DNA of 24,875 nt from B75-G9 sp964564905 (GCA_964564905.1 CAZMCI010000013.1:1-24875); one strand, 5' to 3'; counted from the stretch's first letter, positions 16,257 through 23,580 are shown. The notes: a model not told the origin generated them from the letters alone. Program-made: numbers and translations.

Positions 16257-17616
16257 AGATCAAGTAGCTCAGAAAGGCCACCACCGGAATTATCTCGAGA
16301 CGTCCAACGAGCATCTGGATGATGAGGGAGATCTTCCCCGCCAATGGCATCGATGCAGAGGTTATGCCCACCGTCAGTCCCACGTTGCCCTGTGCAGAAG
16401 CTGACTCGAATAGCGAATCCATGATCGGGTTACCTAAGAGCATCAGGACCACCGCTCCTGCTATCAGAACCACCAAGTAAATGAAAGCGTAGACGGCGGT
16501 TTCCATCATCTCCCGCTCGGTGTACTCCTTACCGGCGACCTTTGCCGGGAGCACGGCTCGATCGGGAAGAAAGCTACGTTTGATCATCCAGTGCACTGCC
16601 TTTCCTATGATGATGATCCGAATGAGCTTGATGGCGCTGGACGTCGAACCGTAGCCTCCACCCATGACCATGAGCACCACAAGCAGGCCTTTTTGAAGGT
16701 CGCCCCACTCCGCGAGGTTGGCGGTGGAGAATCCGGTACCAGTCAGTGCAGAGGTGCTCTGAAACAGCGAATCCCGGACCCCCACGCTGAAAGCGAGCAA
16801 AAGTGTGGCCAGGAGGATCACCGCCAGCATGAAACGCACCTCGATGTTTCTGAAAAGCTCGCGCCAGTGCCCGGCCATGACCTTTCGGTGCACCGCAAAG
16901 CTGGTAGCCCCAGCCACCATTATCAGGATAGCAACGGCCAGCGCCGGGGAACCGTATCCGGCAAAGCTCGTATTGCGCACGGAAAAACCCCCAGTGGCTA
17001 TGCCGGTCATGGAGTGGTTTATCGCCTCAAACATCGGCAGCCCTGTGAGGTAAAGCGCAGCCACCCCGATGACTGTCATCACCACGTATATCTTCCACAC
17101 CGAACGAACCGTATGCCTTATGCTCGGCTCAATCCGCTCGGTCCGCGCTTCAGCGACGTACATTTTTCTGGCAGCTTTTCCAAAACCAAGCAATGCACTA
17201 AGGAACAGGATGACGATGCCAACGCCACCGATCCACTCTGTAAGACTGCGCCAGAAAAGGATAGTCCTCGCAGTTGTCTCGACGTCAGAGATCATGGTCA
17301 AACCCGTGGCCGTCAGTCCGGACATGCTTTCGAAATACGCATCATCTGCGGGCATGTGGCTGCCGAAAACATAGGGTACAGAGCTGAAGGCCGAGAAAAG
17401 AATCCATGCGAAGGTGACCACCACCATTGCCTTCCCCAGCGTGATCTCAGTCGGCCTAAAACGTCTCCTCAGCAGAAATCCAAGCGCGATCGCTGTCAGG
17501 GCAGGAGCGACAAAAAACGGGATCAAGTGCGCTTCAGTGAAAATATAGGCGGCGGGTACAGGTATCAGCATCACGCCGCCGACCACCAGTAGGAGGAAGC
17601 CCAAGAAGTGCAACAC
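16222..17616 (-). CDS. trkH: TrkH-type potassium uptake protein
   Basis: A 464-residue membrane protein of the Trk/Ktr/HKT superfamily that carries K+ into the cell. It has about ten hydrophobic segments and four pore-loop repeats with the expected selectivity glycines: GLTATGLT, GIATGGFS, ALTGTGFS and AQGNVGLT. The GTG start at 17616 has a strong SD (GGAGGAT, 17621-17627) and a TATA-like TTAAAAT about 26 bp before the likely start site. A TrkA-type NAD-binding regulatory partner is usual for the family, but none is encoded in this window. The last 12 codons overlap the end of DUF655 on the other strand. Confidence 0.92.
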   Translation of the reverse strand: MLHFLGFLLLVVGGVMLIPVPAAYIFTEAHLIPFFVAPALTAIALGFLLRRRFRPTEITLGKAMVVVTFAWILFSAFSSVPYVFGSHMPADDAYFESMSGLTATGLTMISDVETTARTILFWRSLTEWIGGVGIVILFLSALLGFGKAARKMYVAEARTERIEPSIRHTVRSVWKIYVVMTVIGVAALYLTGLPMFEAINHSMTGIATGGFSVRNTSFAGYGSPALAVAILIMVAGATSFAVHRKVMAGHWRELFRNIEVRFMLAVILLATLLLAFSVGVRDSLFQSTSALTGTGFSTANLAEWGDLQKGLLVVLMVMGGGYGSTSSAIKLIRIIIIGKAVHWMIKRSFLPDRAVLPAKVAGKEYTEREMMETAVYAFIYLVVLIAGAVVLMLLGNPIMDSLFESASAQGNVGLTVGITSASMPLAGKISLIIQMLVGRLEIIPVVAFLSYLISKVPRPRQKPF

Positions 17617-17646
17617 GCTAATCCTCCAGAGCTACTCCCCTCTTCA

Positions 17647-17658
17647 GGAATTTTAACT
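17647..17658 (-). promoter_or_regulatory. Probable trkH promoter TATA
   Basis: On the minus strand AGTTAAAATTCC places a TATA-like core about 26 bp upstream of position 17627, right at the trkH ribosome-binding site and 11 nt before the GTG. The opposite strand (TTTTAACT) could also serve the structured region to the right. Confidence 0.4.
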
Positions 17659-17659
17659 C

Positions 17660-17996
17660 TGTCGGCGGGAAGTCCCCCTGCGAAAGCTGGGGGATGAAAG
17701 CCACTTTTCCCGTTTATAAGGAACCTCCGCCCAAGTGCCTCCCGGGTAGGGAGGGGCCACCCCGAATTCACGCCTGTGAAAAACCGATGACCCGCACGGA
17801 GCGGGTAGGCTGGACATCGAGACCTCCGTAACCGCCCGAAGAGGGATGGGACCGAGTCCGGTGAGCGGAAGCAGGAATCCGGAGTACCCGAAAGGGGAAA
17901 AGCTTCCGCGAAACGCGCCCCAAGCAGAGGCGATGAAGGCGTAACGCGAAGGAAAAGTGGAAGCCCCTTGCGCACGTGAGGGGAGGAGGTCACATT
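17660..17996 (+). ncRNA. Candidate structured RNA or long 5' leader of hxlB, family not recognised
   Basis: About 340 bp with no credible gene, markedly GC-rich and dense in short perfect hairpins. On the plus strand several are capped by GAAA or similar loops: CCCCCTGCGAAAGCTGGGGG (17674-17693), ACCCGC-ACGGA-GCGGGT (17790-17806), TTCAC-GCCT-GTGAA (17767-17780), CCCGAAAGGG (17887-17896), CGCGAAACGCG (17907-17917). Longer pairings include CGGGAAGT with ACTTTTCCCG around the first hairpin and GCTTCC (17902-17907) with GGAAGC (17969-17974). GAAA loops occur on this strand only, which argues for plus-strand transcription. TTTATAAG at 17713-17720 is an internal TATA candidate. The region ends at the hxlB ribosome-binding site. 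I looked for RNase P, SRP 7S, rRNA, tRNA and B12-riboswitch signatures and saw none; a group II intron remnant is not excluded. Confidence 0.5.
17985..17990 (+). promoter_or_regulatory. Strong ribosome-binding site of hxlB, complementary to upstream leader
   Basis: GGAGGT lies 6 nt before ATG 17997 and fixes that start. GGAGGTC (17985-17991) is exactly complementary to GACCTCC at 17821-17827, and CCTCC also occurs at 17724-17728, so the leader could mask the site. The hairpin CCCCT...AGGGG (17975-17984) ends right against it. Confidence 0.5.
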
Positions 17997-18638
17997 ATGT
18001 ATGAGACAGCAGGTTTTAAACTTCGGAAACCGATGTTTTTAGGTGGAACTGTGCAAGAAACTCGCCGCGCCATGAGGGAAATAATAGAACACCTCCAGAC
18101 TTCCTCAAAAAGACTCAGGTCCAACCAAGTTAACGCCTTCATAAGAATATTGCTCGGGGCCAGAAGGGTCTTCGTCGTTGGAGCGGGACGTTCCGGGCTC
18201 GTGGTGAAAGCGTTTGCAATGCGTTTGATGCACTTAGATTTCGACGTGTACGTGGTTGGAGAAACCATCACGCCCTCTGTACGTGTCGGTGATCTATTGG
18301 TCGCCGTGTCGGGATCCGGCGAGACCGACATGATAGTCCAAGCGGCGAGGATCGCGAAAAAGGTCGGGGCGAAGATAATTGCGATCACCTCTTACACGAA
18401 ATCCAGTTTGGCAAAATTATCCGACCTCACCGTGATAATCCCTGGAAGAAAGAAGGTGGCACGGACGAGAACCTTCATGAGACGAGAGCTAGCAGGGGAG
18501 TATGCCTCCCTCACGCCCCTTGGAACCCTTTTCGAGGTCACGGCACTGGTATTTCTGGATGGGGTGATCGCCAGCCTGATGGTAAAGCTTGGAAGAAAGG
18601 AAGAAGAGCTTCGCGCTCGTCACGCAACAATCGAATGA
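17997..18638 (+). CDS. hxlB: 6-phospho-3-hexuloisomerase (SIS domain)
   Basis: A 213-residue single SIS-domain isomerase of the PHI family, interconverting D-arabino-hexulose 6-phosphate and fructose 6-phosphate. Family marks are RVFVVGAGRSGLVVKAFAMR, VYVVGETITPSVRVGDLL and VSGSGETDMIVQAA, then SPLGT-like LTPLGTLFEVTALVFLD near the C-terminus. In archaea it works with hexulose-6-phosphate synthase, usually in reverse, to make ribulose 5-phosphate and formaldehyde when the oxidative pentose phosphate route is missing. The synthase gene is not next to it. Start at ATG 17997 is set by GGAGGT; the frame could extend to GTG 17976, which would bury that SD. Pentose phosphate supply would feed PRPP for the purine cluster; that link is inference. 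Confidence 0.88.
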   Translation: MYETAGFKLRKPMFLGGTVQETRRAMREIIEHLQTSSKRLRSNQVNAFIRILLGARRVFVVGAGRSGLVVKAFAMRLMHLDFDVYVVGETITPSVRVGDLLVAVSGSGETDMIVQAARIAKKVGAKIIAITSYTKSSLAKLSDLTVIIPGRKKVARTRTFMRRELAGEYASLTPLGTLFEVTALVFLDGVIASLMVKLGRKEEELRARHATIE

Positions 18639-18642
18639 CCCA

Positions 18643-18975
18643 TCACTTTTTCACAAATTCCTGAAGAAGTTCCAGCCACGCTGTATCGAAGCCCTGTTCA
18701 TCTCTTGGTCTGAACTTTAGCGATAGCCTTTCTCTCAAATCACAGACAAGCTGTTCCATCTTCTCCTGCTGATATTCTCCATCGATGATCTGTTTGATCA
18801 CCGAAAGTTCTCTCCCCTCCAGACCAGATACCATCCCGTAAAAGGCGAGGAGATAGCCCCTTACGAACTCATCATCGACATTGAGGGCCCGCTTACTCTG
18901 TTCTAGCCAATCACGGGCTTTTCTGAGGTCTCTCCGTCTGAGAAAACCCACAAATGGGGTGATGTCAAGCATCAT
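18643..18975 (-). CDS. Hypothetical helical protein, 110 aa
   Basis: An unrecognised 110-residue protein, charged and almost wholly alpha-helical by composition, with no Cys pattern, signal or membrane segment. The stretch RRDLRKARDWLEQSKRAL followed by EFVRGYLLAFYGMVSGL resembles helical-repeat (TPR-like) proteins, but no repeat can be proved. Two adjacent ATG codons (18975 and 18972) follow GGGAGAG. It lies downstream of UPF0147 on the same strand with 95 bp between, and converges on hxlB with 4 bp between the stops. A small archaeal housekeeping cofactor is a guess only. Confidence 0.75.
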   Translation of the reverse strand: MMLDITPFVGFLRRRDLRKARDWLEQSKRALNVDDEFVRGYLLAFYGMVSGLEGRELSVIKQIIDGEYQQEKMEQLVCDLRERLSLKFRPRDEQGFDTAWLELLQEFVKK

Positions 18976-18993
18976 AACTCAGTCTCTCCCATC

Positions 18994-19071
18994 CTAGACC
19001 CCGCACACTTCGAAGCTGGGATGTGTCCCGCCAAGCTCAACAATAATCCTCTCACCCACGGCGTTCTCCAT
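18994..19071 (-). CDS. Possible small protein, 25 aa, coupled to UPF0147
   Basis: Between UPF0147 and the 110-residue gene there is a 25-codon frame. Its ATG shares a base with the UPF0147 stop (TGATG), the same coupling seen elsewhere in this window. The peptide begins MENAVGERII, continues VELGGTHPSF and ends EVCGV, a composition that looks like a folded beta segment and not random noise. It is too short for an ORF finder. It could be a genuine microprotein, or the remnant of a longer gene; chance cannot be excluded. No SD is visible beyond the coupling. Confidence 0.3.
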   Translation of the reverse strand: MENAVGERIIVELGGTHPSFEVCGV

Positions 19072-19325
19072 CAGCGTATTGTCTCGAGGATGCTGAGGGC
19101 ATTCCATATCATGGTACGGGCGTGTACAGGCATGTTTGGATCATTGCTTATCTCCTCAAGGATTATCCTCGCAGATGCTGCCTTGACCACGGGCTCGCCC
19201 TCTTTTTTCAGAGCTGCTTCCCTGGCCTCATTAGCGGCTCTTCGGATGTTGCGGGGTACAGAGGTATCCTCCGCCAAGCGGGTCATTATCTCCGCCACCT
19301 GTTTTAGCTGAGCATCTGAAGACAT
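19071..19325 (-). CDS. UPF0147 family protein
   Basis: An 84-residue all-helical conserved archaeal protein of unknown function. The family pattern is clear: DTSVPRNIRRAANEA, then ASARIILEEISNDPNMPVHA and RTMIWNALSILE. GGGAGA lies 5 nt upstream of the ATG. It is divergent from UPF0148, with 64-73 bp between starts, where CTTAAGGATAAG is the only weak promoter-like sequence. The downstream 25-codon frame overlaps its stop. Confidence 0.93.
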   Translation of the reverse strand: MSSDAQLKQVAEIMTRLAEDTSVPRNIRRAANEAREAALKKEGEPVVKAASARIILEEISNDPNMPVHARTMIWNALSILETIR

Positions 19326-19398
19326 GGTTTTCTCCCATTCCCATGCACGATCCAGCTTATCCTTAAGAGGTGAGCCTCATAAGGGTTTTGTGGTGAAG

Positions 19399-19722
19399 AT
19401 GGAGGAAGAAGATCTCTCAAAGATAGCTGGAATGCTACTGGCCGGCGGAAAAATGCTGGGAATACACTGCGCCACCTGCAAGGCGCCCCTCTTCGAATAT
19501 CGGGGCAAGGTGGTATGTCCGGTATGCGGGGAGAAAACTAGGCCCGAGAAAACCGAATCGGATGCCAAGCCGCTCAAAAAAATCAGGGAAGCCCTGCACG
19601 CCAAGCTCGATTCGCTCTCGGAACAACTCGCCAAGGAAACTGACCAGGGCAAGACCCAGGAGATCTTAAAAAACATCAAATCCACCCTAGAAGCTCTAAA
19701 AAAACTGGAGGAGGGTGATTGA
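19399..19722 (+). CDS. UPF0148 zinc-ribbon protein (Sjogren/scleroderma autoantigen 1 family)
   Basis: A small protein with an N-terminal helix, one zinc ribbon and a long charged C-terminal helix. With ATG 19399 it has 107 residues and four zinc ligands: Cys24 and Cys27 in HCATCKAPLF, Cys40 and Cys43 in VVCPVCGEK. The tail (KKIREALHAKLDSLSEQLAKE and onward) has coiled-coil character. The start is unsure: GTG 19390 or 19393 are alternatives with AAGGG just upstream, and the frame is open to 19324 without family-like sequence. The family is widespread in archaea, and its role is unknown. The wHTH gene follows directly after its stop. Confidence 0.88.
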   Translation: MEEEDLSKIAGMLLAGGKMLGIHCATCKAPLFEYRGKVVCPVCGEKTRPEKTESDAKPLKKIREALHAKLDSLSEQLAKETDQGKTQEILKNIKSTLEALKKLEEGD

Positions 19723-19959
19723 TTGAAAAGGGAGGAAATTTTGAGAGCATTGAGGGAGGCTGGGACACCTATAACCGTGGATGAACTTTCAAAGCGCACG
19801 GGAATCGACATCGTCCGGCTGCGTGTGGACCTGTTCAGACTGGTAGAGGAAGGGAAGGTCGAACGCAGACAGCGTGGCAACGTCCCCATGTGGACCGTGA
19901 AGGTCAGCTCTGCGTCGGAGCAACGGTACGAGAAATGGTCAAGAAAGTACACGCCGTGA
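19723..19959 (+). CDS. Small winged-helix DNA-binding protein
   Basis: A 78-residue protein built as a single winged helix: helix 1 KREEILRALREAG, helix 2 TVDELSKRTG, recognition helix DIVRLRVDLFRLVEEG, and a wing VERRQRGNVPMWTV. It has no ligand or dimerisation domain. TTG start with GGGTGAT 3 nt ahead, directly after the UPF0148 stop, so it is coupled to that gene. It may bind DNA as a small regulator; its targets are unknown. Its stop overlaps a GTG in the frame of the next gene (GTGA). Confidence 0.82.
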   Translation: MKREEILRALREAGTPITVDELSKRTGIDIVRLRVDLFRLVEEGKVERRQRGNVPMWTVKVSSASEQRYEKWSRKYTP

Positions 19960-20564
19960 TCCGCTTGGCGTGGTTTGATCTAGCCAGGGTCTTGGTCCCT
20001 GGCCTCATACTCGGCGTGGTGGTTGGAAAGCTCGTGGCACTCAGGCCCTCGTACGTGGACCGGTTGCGTCCTTATCATTGGCTCGGTGCCGCGCACAGGA
20101 TGAAACGTTCAGATTGGGCAAGATTCATCACTACAGTTCTCTTGGTTTTTGTAGCTTCCCTCATTGCATCCGAAGTGATAAGCACATTCCTCCAAAAGGC
20201 AGGGATACCAACATATTCCCCGGAAGAGTTTCCCTTCACGGCCATGGAAAGGGATTACCCGTGGTTGGTACTGATAGCGGTGAACTTGTTGCCGATCTTC
20301 GAAGAGTGGGTCTTTAGGTGTATACTCATCGACGAGCTTGTGCGCTGGCGAGGGTCTAAGATACTTGCCGTTGTGCTATCCACAGTTCTATTTTCACTTT
20401 TCCACCTGTCCAATCCTGGCACGTATCTTGGGTATACCGTACCACTGATACCAGCTGGATTGTTGCTCGGCCTCTGCTACCTGAGAACCGGACTGGGCGG
20501 AGCCATCATTGCCCACAGCTCATATAACACTTTTCTGTTGCTCGTCGGGCTCCTGTCGAGATAG
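19935..20564 (+). CDS. CPBP family intramembrane metalloprotease
   Basis: A membrane protein of about 209 residues with some six hydrophobic segments and the three CPBP (Abi, Rce1-like) motifs: EEWVFR (about 123-128), FSLFH (153-157) and HSSYN (194-198). These supply the Glu, His and Asn of the intramembrane active site. In other organisms the family cleaves prenylated or membrane-anchored peptides. Start uncertain: ATG 19935 lies inside the end of the wHTH gene, while GTG 19956 overlaps its stop as GTGA, a pattern common here; neither has a good SD. Coupling to UPF0148 and a wHTH gene suggests co-expression, but the substrate is unknown. Confidence 0.85.
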   Translation: MVKKVHAVIRLAWFDLARVLVPGLILGVVVGKLVALRPSYVDRLRPYHWLGAAHRMKRSDWARFITTVLLVFVASLIASEVISTFLQKAGIPTYSPEEFPFTAMERDYPWLVLIAVNLLPIFEEWVFRCILIDELVRWRGSKILAVVLSTVLFSLFHLSNPGTYLGYTVPLIPAGLLLGLCYLRTGLGGAIIAHSSYNTFLLLVGLLSR

Positions 20565-20679
20565 CAGCCACAATAGCCCGACTCGAGGAGATACAAGCAT
20601 TCCCGGGACCTCCTGCTGGAAAAATTTAAAATCACATTTCTCACTGGATCACAAAATTGTCGGATAAAAACCCGCAGAT
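20565..20679. other. Convergent gap between CPBP gene and porB
   Basis: 115 bp between two converging stops, AT-rich in the middle. On the minus strand T-runs (TTTTTATCC near 20663-20671 and TTTTAAATTTTTCC near 20618-20632) follow the porB stop and are the kind of sequence at which archaeal RNA polymerase terminates. Confidence 0.35.
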
Positions 20680-21552
20680 TTATTCGATCCCGAATCGCTT
20701 GCACTCTTCGTCCACCATCTGCTGGATCTTCATGATTTCCTCGTTTGTGAGATGTCTGAACCTTCTCTGCACCTTCAGGTATTCGGAAACGGGCTTTCTC
20801 CTAGGTGGTTTGAACGTTACCCTGGTGACCCCATTTTCTATTTCATACAAGTTCCACATCCCCGTCAATACCGCTAGTTTTGCTACCTCTATCGTCTTGC
20901 TGGAATCTATCCGCCATCCCAGCACGCAAGGGGCGTGGACGTGGATGTAGGTCGGCCCCTCTATGGAGGCGGCTTTCTTGACTTTCTTGATGTAATCAAT
21001 GGGATAGCCCACGGAAGCCGTCGCCACATATGGAACGCCGTGAGCGGCCATTATCGCTGGCATATCCTTCTTTGGACGGTCCTCGCCCCGCTTGACTCTT
21101 CCGACCGGTGTAGTGGTCGTCCAGGCTCCATAGGGGGTTGCCCCGCTTCGTTGAATTCCGGTGTTCTCGTAGGCCTCGTTGTCGTAGCAGATGTACAGGA
21201 TGTTCTCTCCCCGTTCCGCCGCCCCGGATAGGGCCTGTAGTCCTATGTCGACGGTGCCACCATCACCACCTATCGCCACGGATTTTACTCCGCGCTTACC
21301 CAGCACCTTCAGGCCCCGCGAGACCCCTGAAGCCACCGCAGCAGCGTTCTCGAACGCCACATGGATCCATGGAACCCTCCAAGCCGTTTCAGGGTAAGGT
21401 GTAGTTACTACCTCCATGCATCCGGTCGGCATCGAAACTATGACATTTTTGCCAAGCGCCTTGAGCGCATAACGGATCGCGAGAACACAGCCACAGCCCG
21501 CGCACGCACGATGTCCCTTAGCAAGCAACTCCACATCGGGGATACTCTTCAT
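20680..21552 (-). CDS. porB: Pyruvate:ferredoxin oxidoreductase beta subunit
   Basis: The 290-residue thiamine-diphosphate subunit of archaeal POR, which oxidises pyruvate to acetyl-CoA and CO2 and reduces ferredoxin. The TPP motif is GGDGGTVDIGLQ (from about 95) with the NEAYENTG segment. Cysteines that bind the proximal 4Fe-4S cluster are in RACAGCGC (Cys17, Cys20), TGCMEV (Cys45) and APCVLGW (Cys209). The start chosen is ATG 21552, in a TGATG overlap with porA; an in-frame ATG at 21591 would add 13 residues inside porA and cannot be excluded. Last gene of a four-gene operon. Confidence 0.95.
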   Translation of the reverse strand: MKSIPDVELLAKGHRACAGCGCVLAIRYALKALGKNVIVSMPTGCMEVVTTPYPETAWRVPWIHVAFENAAAVASGVSRGLKVLGKRGVKSVAIGGDGGTVDIGLQALSGAAERGENILYICYDNEAYENTGIQRSGATPYGAWTTTTPVGRVKRGEDRPKKDMPAIMAAHGVPYVATASVGYPIDYIKKVKKAASIEGPTYIHVHAPCVLGWRIDSSKTIEVAKLAVLTGMWNLYEIENGVTRVTFKPPRRKPVSEYLKVQRRFRHLTNEEIMKIQQMVDEECKRFGIE

Positions 21553-22733
21553 CACCTCAACCCCACCAGCGTTTCTCTGAGCCCAAGCCATCTCACCGGA
21601 TTTTTCACCTCTCCAGTCTCTGCGGCTTCCAAGGTGGACTTTACAGCTTCCCGAATCTGAAGTGGCGACACATCTCTACCCGCCAACCCGCATATGAAAT
21701 TCATCAACAGAGGAGGATTTCTGGAGTTTATTAATGCGGTGGAGAGATCCGAAAACAAGGCCCCGGACAACCCCGGCGAGATGTCTTTTTCGAGCACGGC
21801 GACGGCTCTGGCGTTAGCGACCGCATTCCTAAGCTCCTCGGCCGGAAACGGTCTAAAAGCGCGTAACTTTATCAAACCCACACGATCACCGTGCTGCCGG
21901 TATTCATCAACCACATCCTTGAGACTGCCGGCCAGTGACCCAGCGGTGAGCAGAATTATCTCGGCGTCGTTGGTCCGATAACACTCGAGAAGGTCGTATT
22001 TCCTGCCGAACTTTTCAGCGAAAGAGCTTCCCACCTCAAGTATTTTCTCTTTTGCTTTAAGCATCTCCTCCTGTAACATAAACTTGAACTCCTCGTAGTA
22101 GTCCGGTACGCCGACGGCCCCGATGCTCTTGGGAGCCTCTGGATCCAGCGCATAAGGATATTTATACGGAGGAAGAAACTCGTCGACCTCTGATTGTTCT
22201 GGAACTTCAACAGGCTCGGTTGTATGCGAAAGTATGTATCCATCAAAGCAGACCATCACGGGCAATAACATCTCTTCAGCTATACGGAAAGCCTGGATCG
22301 TCGAGTCAAGAATTTCCTGGTTATTCTCGCAGTAAAGCTGTATCCACCCGCTGTCACGAACGGCCATCGAATCCTGCTGATCACACCATATGGATAGGGG
22401 AGCTGACAGCGAACGATTCACGTTGACCATGACGATCGGTAGCCGCAGCCCGGAAGCCACGAACAGTATCTCGCTCATCAACATCAGGCCCTGAGATGAA
22501 GTCGCCGTGAAGGTCCGAACACCTGTGGCCGCTGCTCCAACACAAGCGCTGAGTGCGCTGTGTTCCGATTCCACTTTCATATACTCGGCCTCGAGCTCTC
22601 CGTTGGCCACAAATTCGGAGAGCTTCTCGACTATCGTGGTCTGGGGAGTTATTGGATATGCAGAAATCACTTTCACGCGCGCGAGCTTTGCAGCCAGTGC
22701 GGCCGCATCATTTCCCGTCATAAATTTTTTCAT
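21552..22733 (-). CDS. porA: Pyruvate:ferredoxin oxidoreductase alpha subunit
   Basis: A 393-residue subunit carrying the pyrimidine half of the thiamine-binding site. It opens MKKFMTGNDAAALAAKLARV and has the marker AYPITPQT (25-32) and TATSSQGLMLMSE. SPGLSGALFSD and WLGL near the end fit the pyruvate form (PorA) and not the 2-oxoacid forms. ATG 22733 overlaps the porD stop as ATGA, with GGAGGG 6 nt upstream; the longer frame to 22796 lies in porD. Confidence 0.95.
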   Translation of the reverse strand: MKKFMTGNDAAALAAKLARVKVISAYPITPQTTIVEKLSEFVANGELEAEYMKVESEHSALSACVGAAATGVRTFTATSSQGLMLMSEILFVASGLRLPIVMVNVNRSLSAPLSIWCDQQDSMAVRDSGWIQLYCENNQEILDSTIQAFRIAEEMLLPVMVCFDGYILSHTTEPVEVPEQSEVDEFLPPYKYPYALDPEAPKSIGAVGVPDYYEEFKFMLQEEMLKAKEKILEVGSSFAEKFGRKYDLLECYRTNDAEIILLTAGSLAGSLKDVVDEYRQHGDRVGLIKLRAFRPFPAEELRNAVANARAVAVLEKDISPGLSGALFSDLSTALINSRNPPLLMNFICGLAGRDVSPLQIREAVKSTLEAAETGEVKNPVRWLGLRETLVGLR

Positions 22734-23011
22734 TTTTGTCCCTCCGGTACCATGGTTATAGCCTTTACCGGACACACATTTGCGCATATGCCGCAACCTT
22801 TGCAGTATCTATAGTCAACTTTAGGAGGCTTTTCGCGGCTGATCGCGGAGTCTGGGCAGTACAGCCAGCACGACATGCAACCGGTGCATTTTCCACAATC
22901 CATCACCGGTCTCATGCTCCGCCAGCCGCCGGTCTCATGCTGCTCAGTGTTCCCCGGAGTCACGATCACAGCGCCCGGTAACAGTTTATTAGTGGAGTTG
23001 GACAAACTCAT
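22730..23011 (-). CDS. porD: Pyruvate:ferredoxin oxidoreductase delta subunit (2x 4Fe-4S ferredoxin)
   Basis: A 93-residue ferredoxin-like subunit passing electrons from the POR core to external ferredoxin. Two full CxxCxxCxxxCP motifs are visible: Cys42/45/48/52 in KCTGCMSCWLYCP and Cys70/73/76/80 in YCKGCGICANVCP. The N-terminal segment GGWRSMRPVMD is the usual PorD lead-in. Its ATG overlaps the porG stop (ATGA) and its stop overlaps the porA ATG, so translation of the operon is coupled throughout. Confidence 0.95.
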   Translation of the reverse strand: MSLSNSTNKLLPGAVIVTPGNTEQHETGGWRSMRPVMDCGKCTGCMSCWLYCPDSAISREKPPKVDYRYCKGCGICANVCPVKAITMVPEGQK

Positions 23012-23541
23012 TCGACCACCCTCGTCCTCTCATATGCCGCCTTCATCGCGGCGACATTTTTTTCGGCGAGCTTGCCGGGAAAGTATCCTCTCACCACCTG
23101 GATCAGGGATTCGAGCTCGACCAAGCCGGTTCCCTTGGCGAAGGCCCCAAGCATGGCAGTATTCGTGATCGGCGCACCCAGTTGCTCCATCGCTACCGAG
23201 GTAGCGTCGACAAATGATATCCTGGCATGAGGGAATTGGATCGGATTTTTAGAATTGAGCACTATCATTCCCCCATGTTTTATACCAAGCGCCACATCCA
23301 CGACCTGGGGTAAGAGCGGATCCAACACGATGACGTGATCTGGTTTGTATATCTGGGCGCGGGTACGGATTTCCTTATCATCTATACGCGCGAAAGCTAC
23401 CACGGGTGCACCTCTGCGCTCCGCTCCAAAAAATGGGAAGGCTTGAGCATACCTACCTTCCAGAAAAGCTGCCTCGGCGAGCAACCGGGCCGCCGTAACA
23501 GCGCCCTGTCCTCCTCTTCCATGAAATCTTATTTCTATCAC
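23008..23541 (-). CDS. porG: Pyruvate:ferredoxin oxidoreductase gamma subunit
   Basis: The 177-residue gamma subunit and first gene of the por operon. It starts [20 protein letters not shown], the family signature, followed by [20 protein letters not shown]. The GTG start has no clear SD. A TATA-like AGTTAAAT at 23573-23580 would put the transcript start near 23549, only about 8 nt upstream, so the operon may be read from a nearly leaderless mRNA, common for first genes in archaea. Confidence 0.95.
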
Positions 23542-23572
23542 GGAAACACGTTTAGAGATTATTGAGCCCGCG

Positions 23573-23580
23573 ATTTAACT
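23573..23580 (-). promoter_or_regulatory. Probable por operon TATA box
   Basis: AGTTAAAT on the minus strand, about 26 bp upstream of a likely transcript start near 23549 and 32 bp upstream of the porG GTG. Position and sequence fit an archaeal promoter for porGDAB. Confidence 0.45.

Noticed and set aside
16591..17592. Plus-strand 333-residue ORF opposite trkH
   Set aside because: His- and Asp-rich shadow; the minus frame has four TrkH pore loops and membrane segments.
17571..17993. Minus-strand 140-residue ORF across the structured region
   Set aside because: It is rich in Pro, Ser, Arg and Gly with no domain, overlaps the trkH start, and is what open frames look like over GC-rich structured RNA.
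17660..17996. RNase P RNA or SRP 7S RNA
   Set aside because: No GGAAAGTC or ACAGAA core of RNase P and no CCGGAAGGGAGCAGC-like helix 8 of SRP RNA on either strand.
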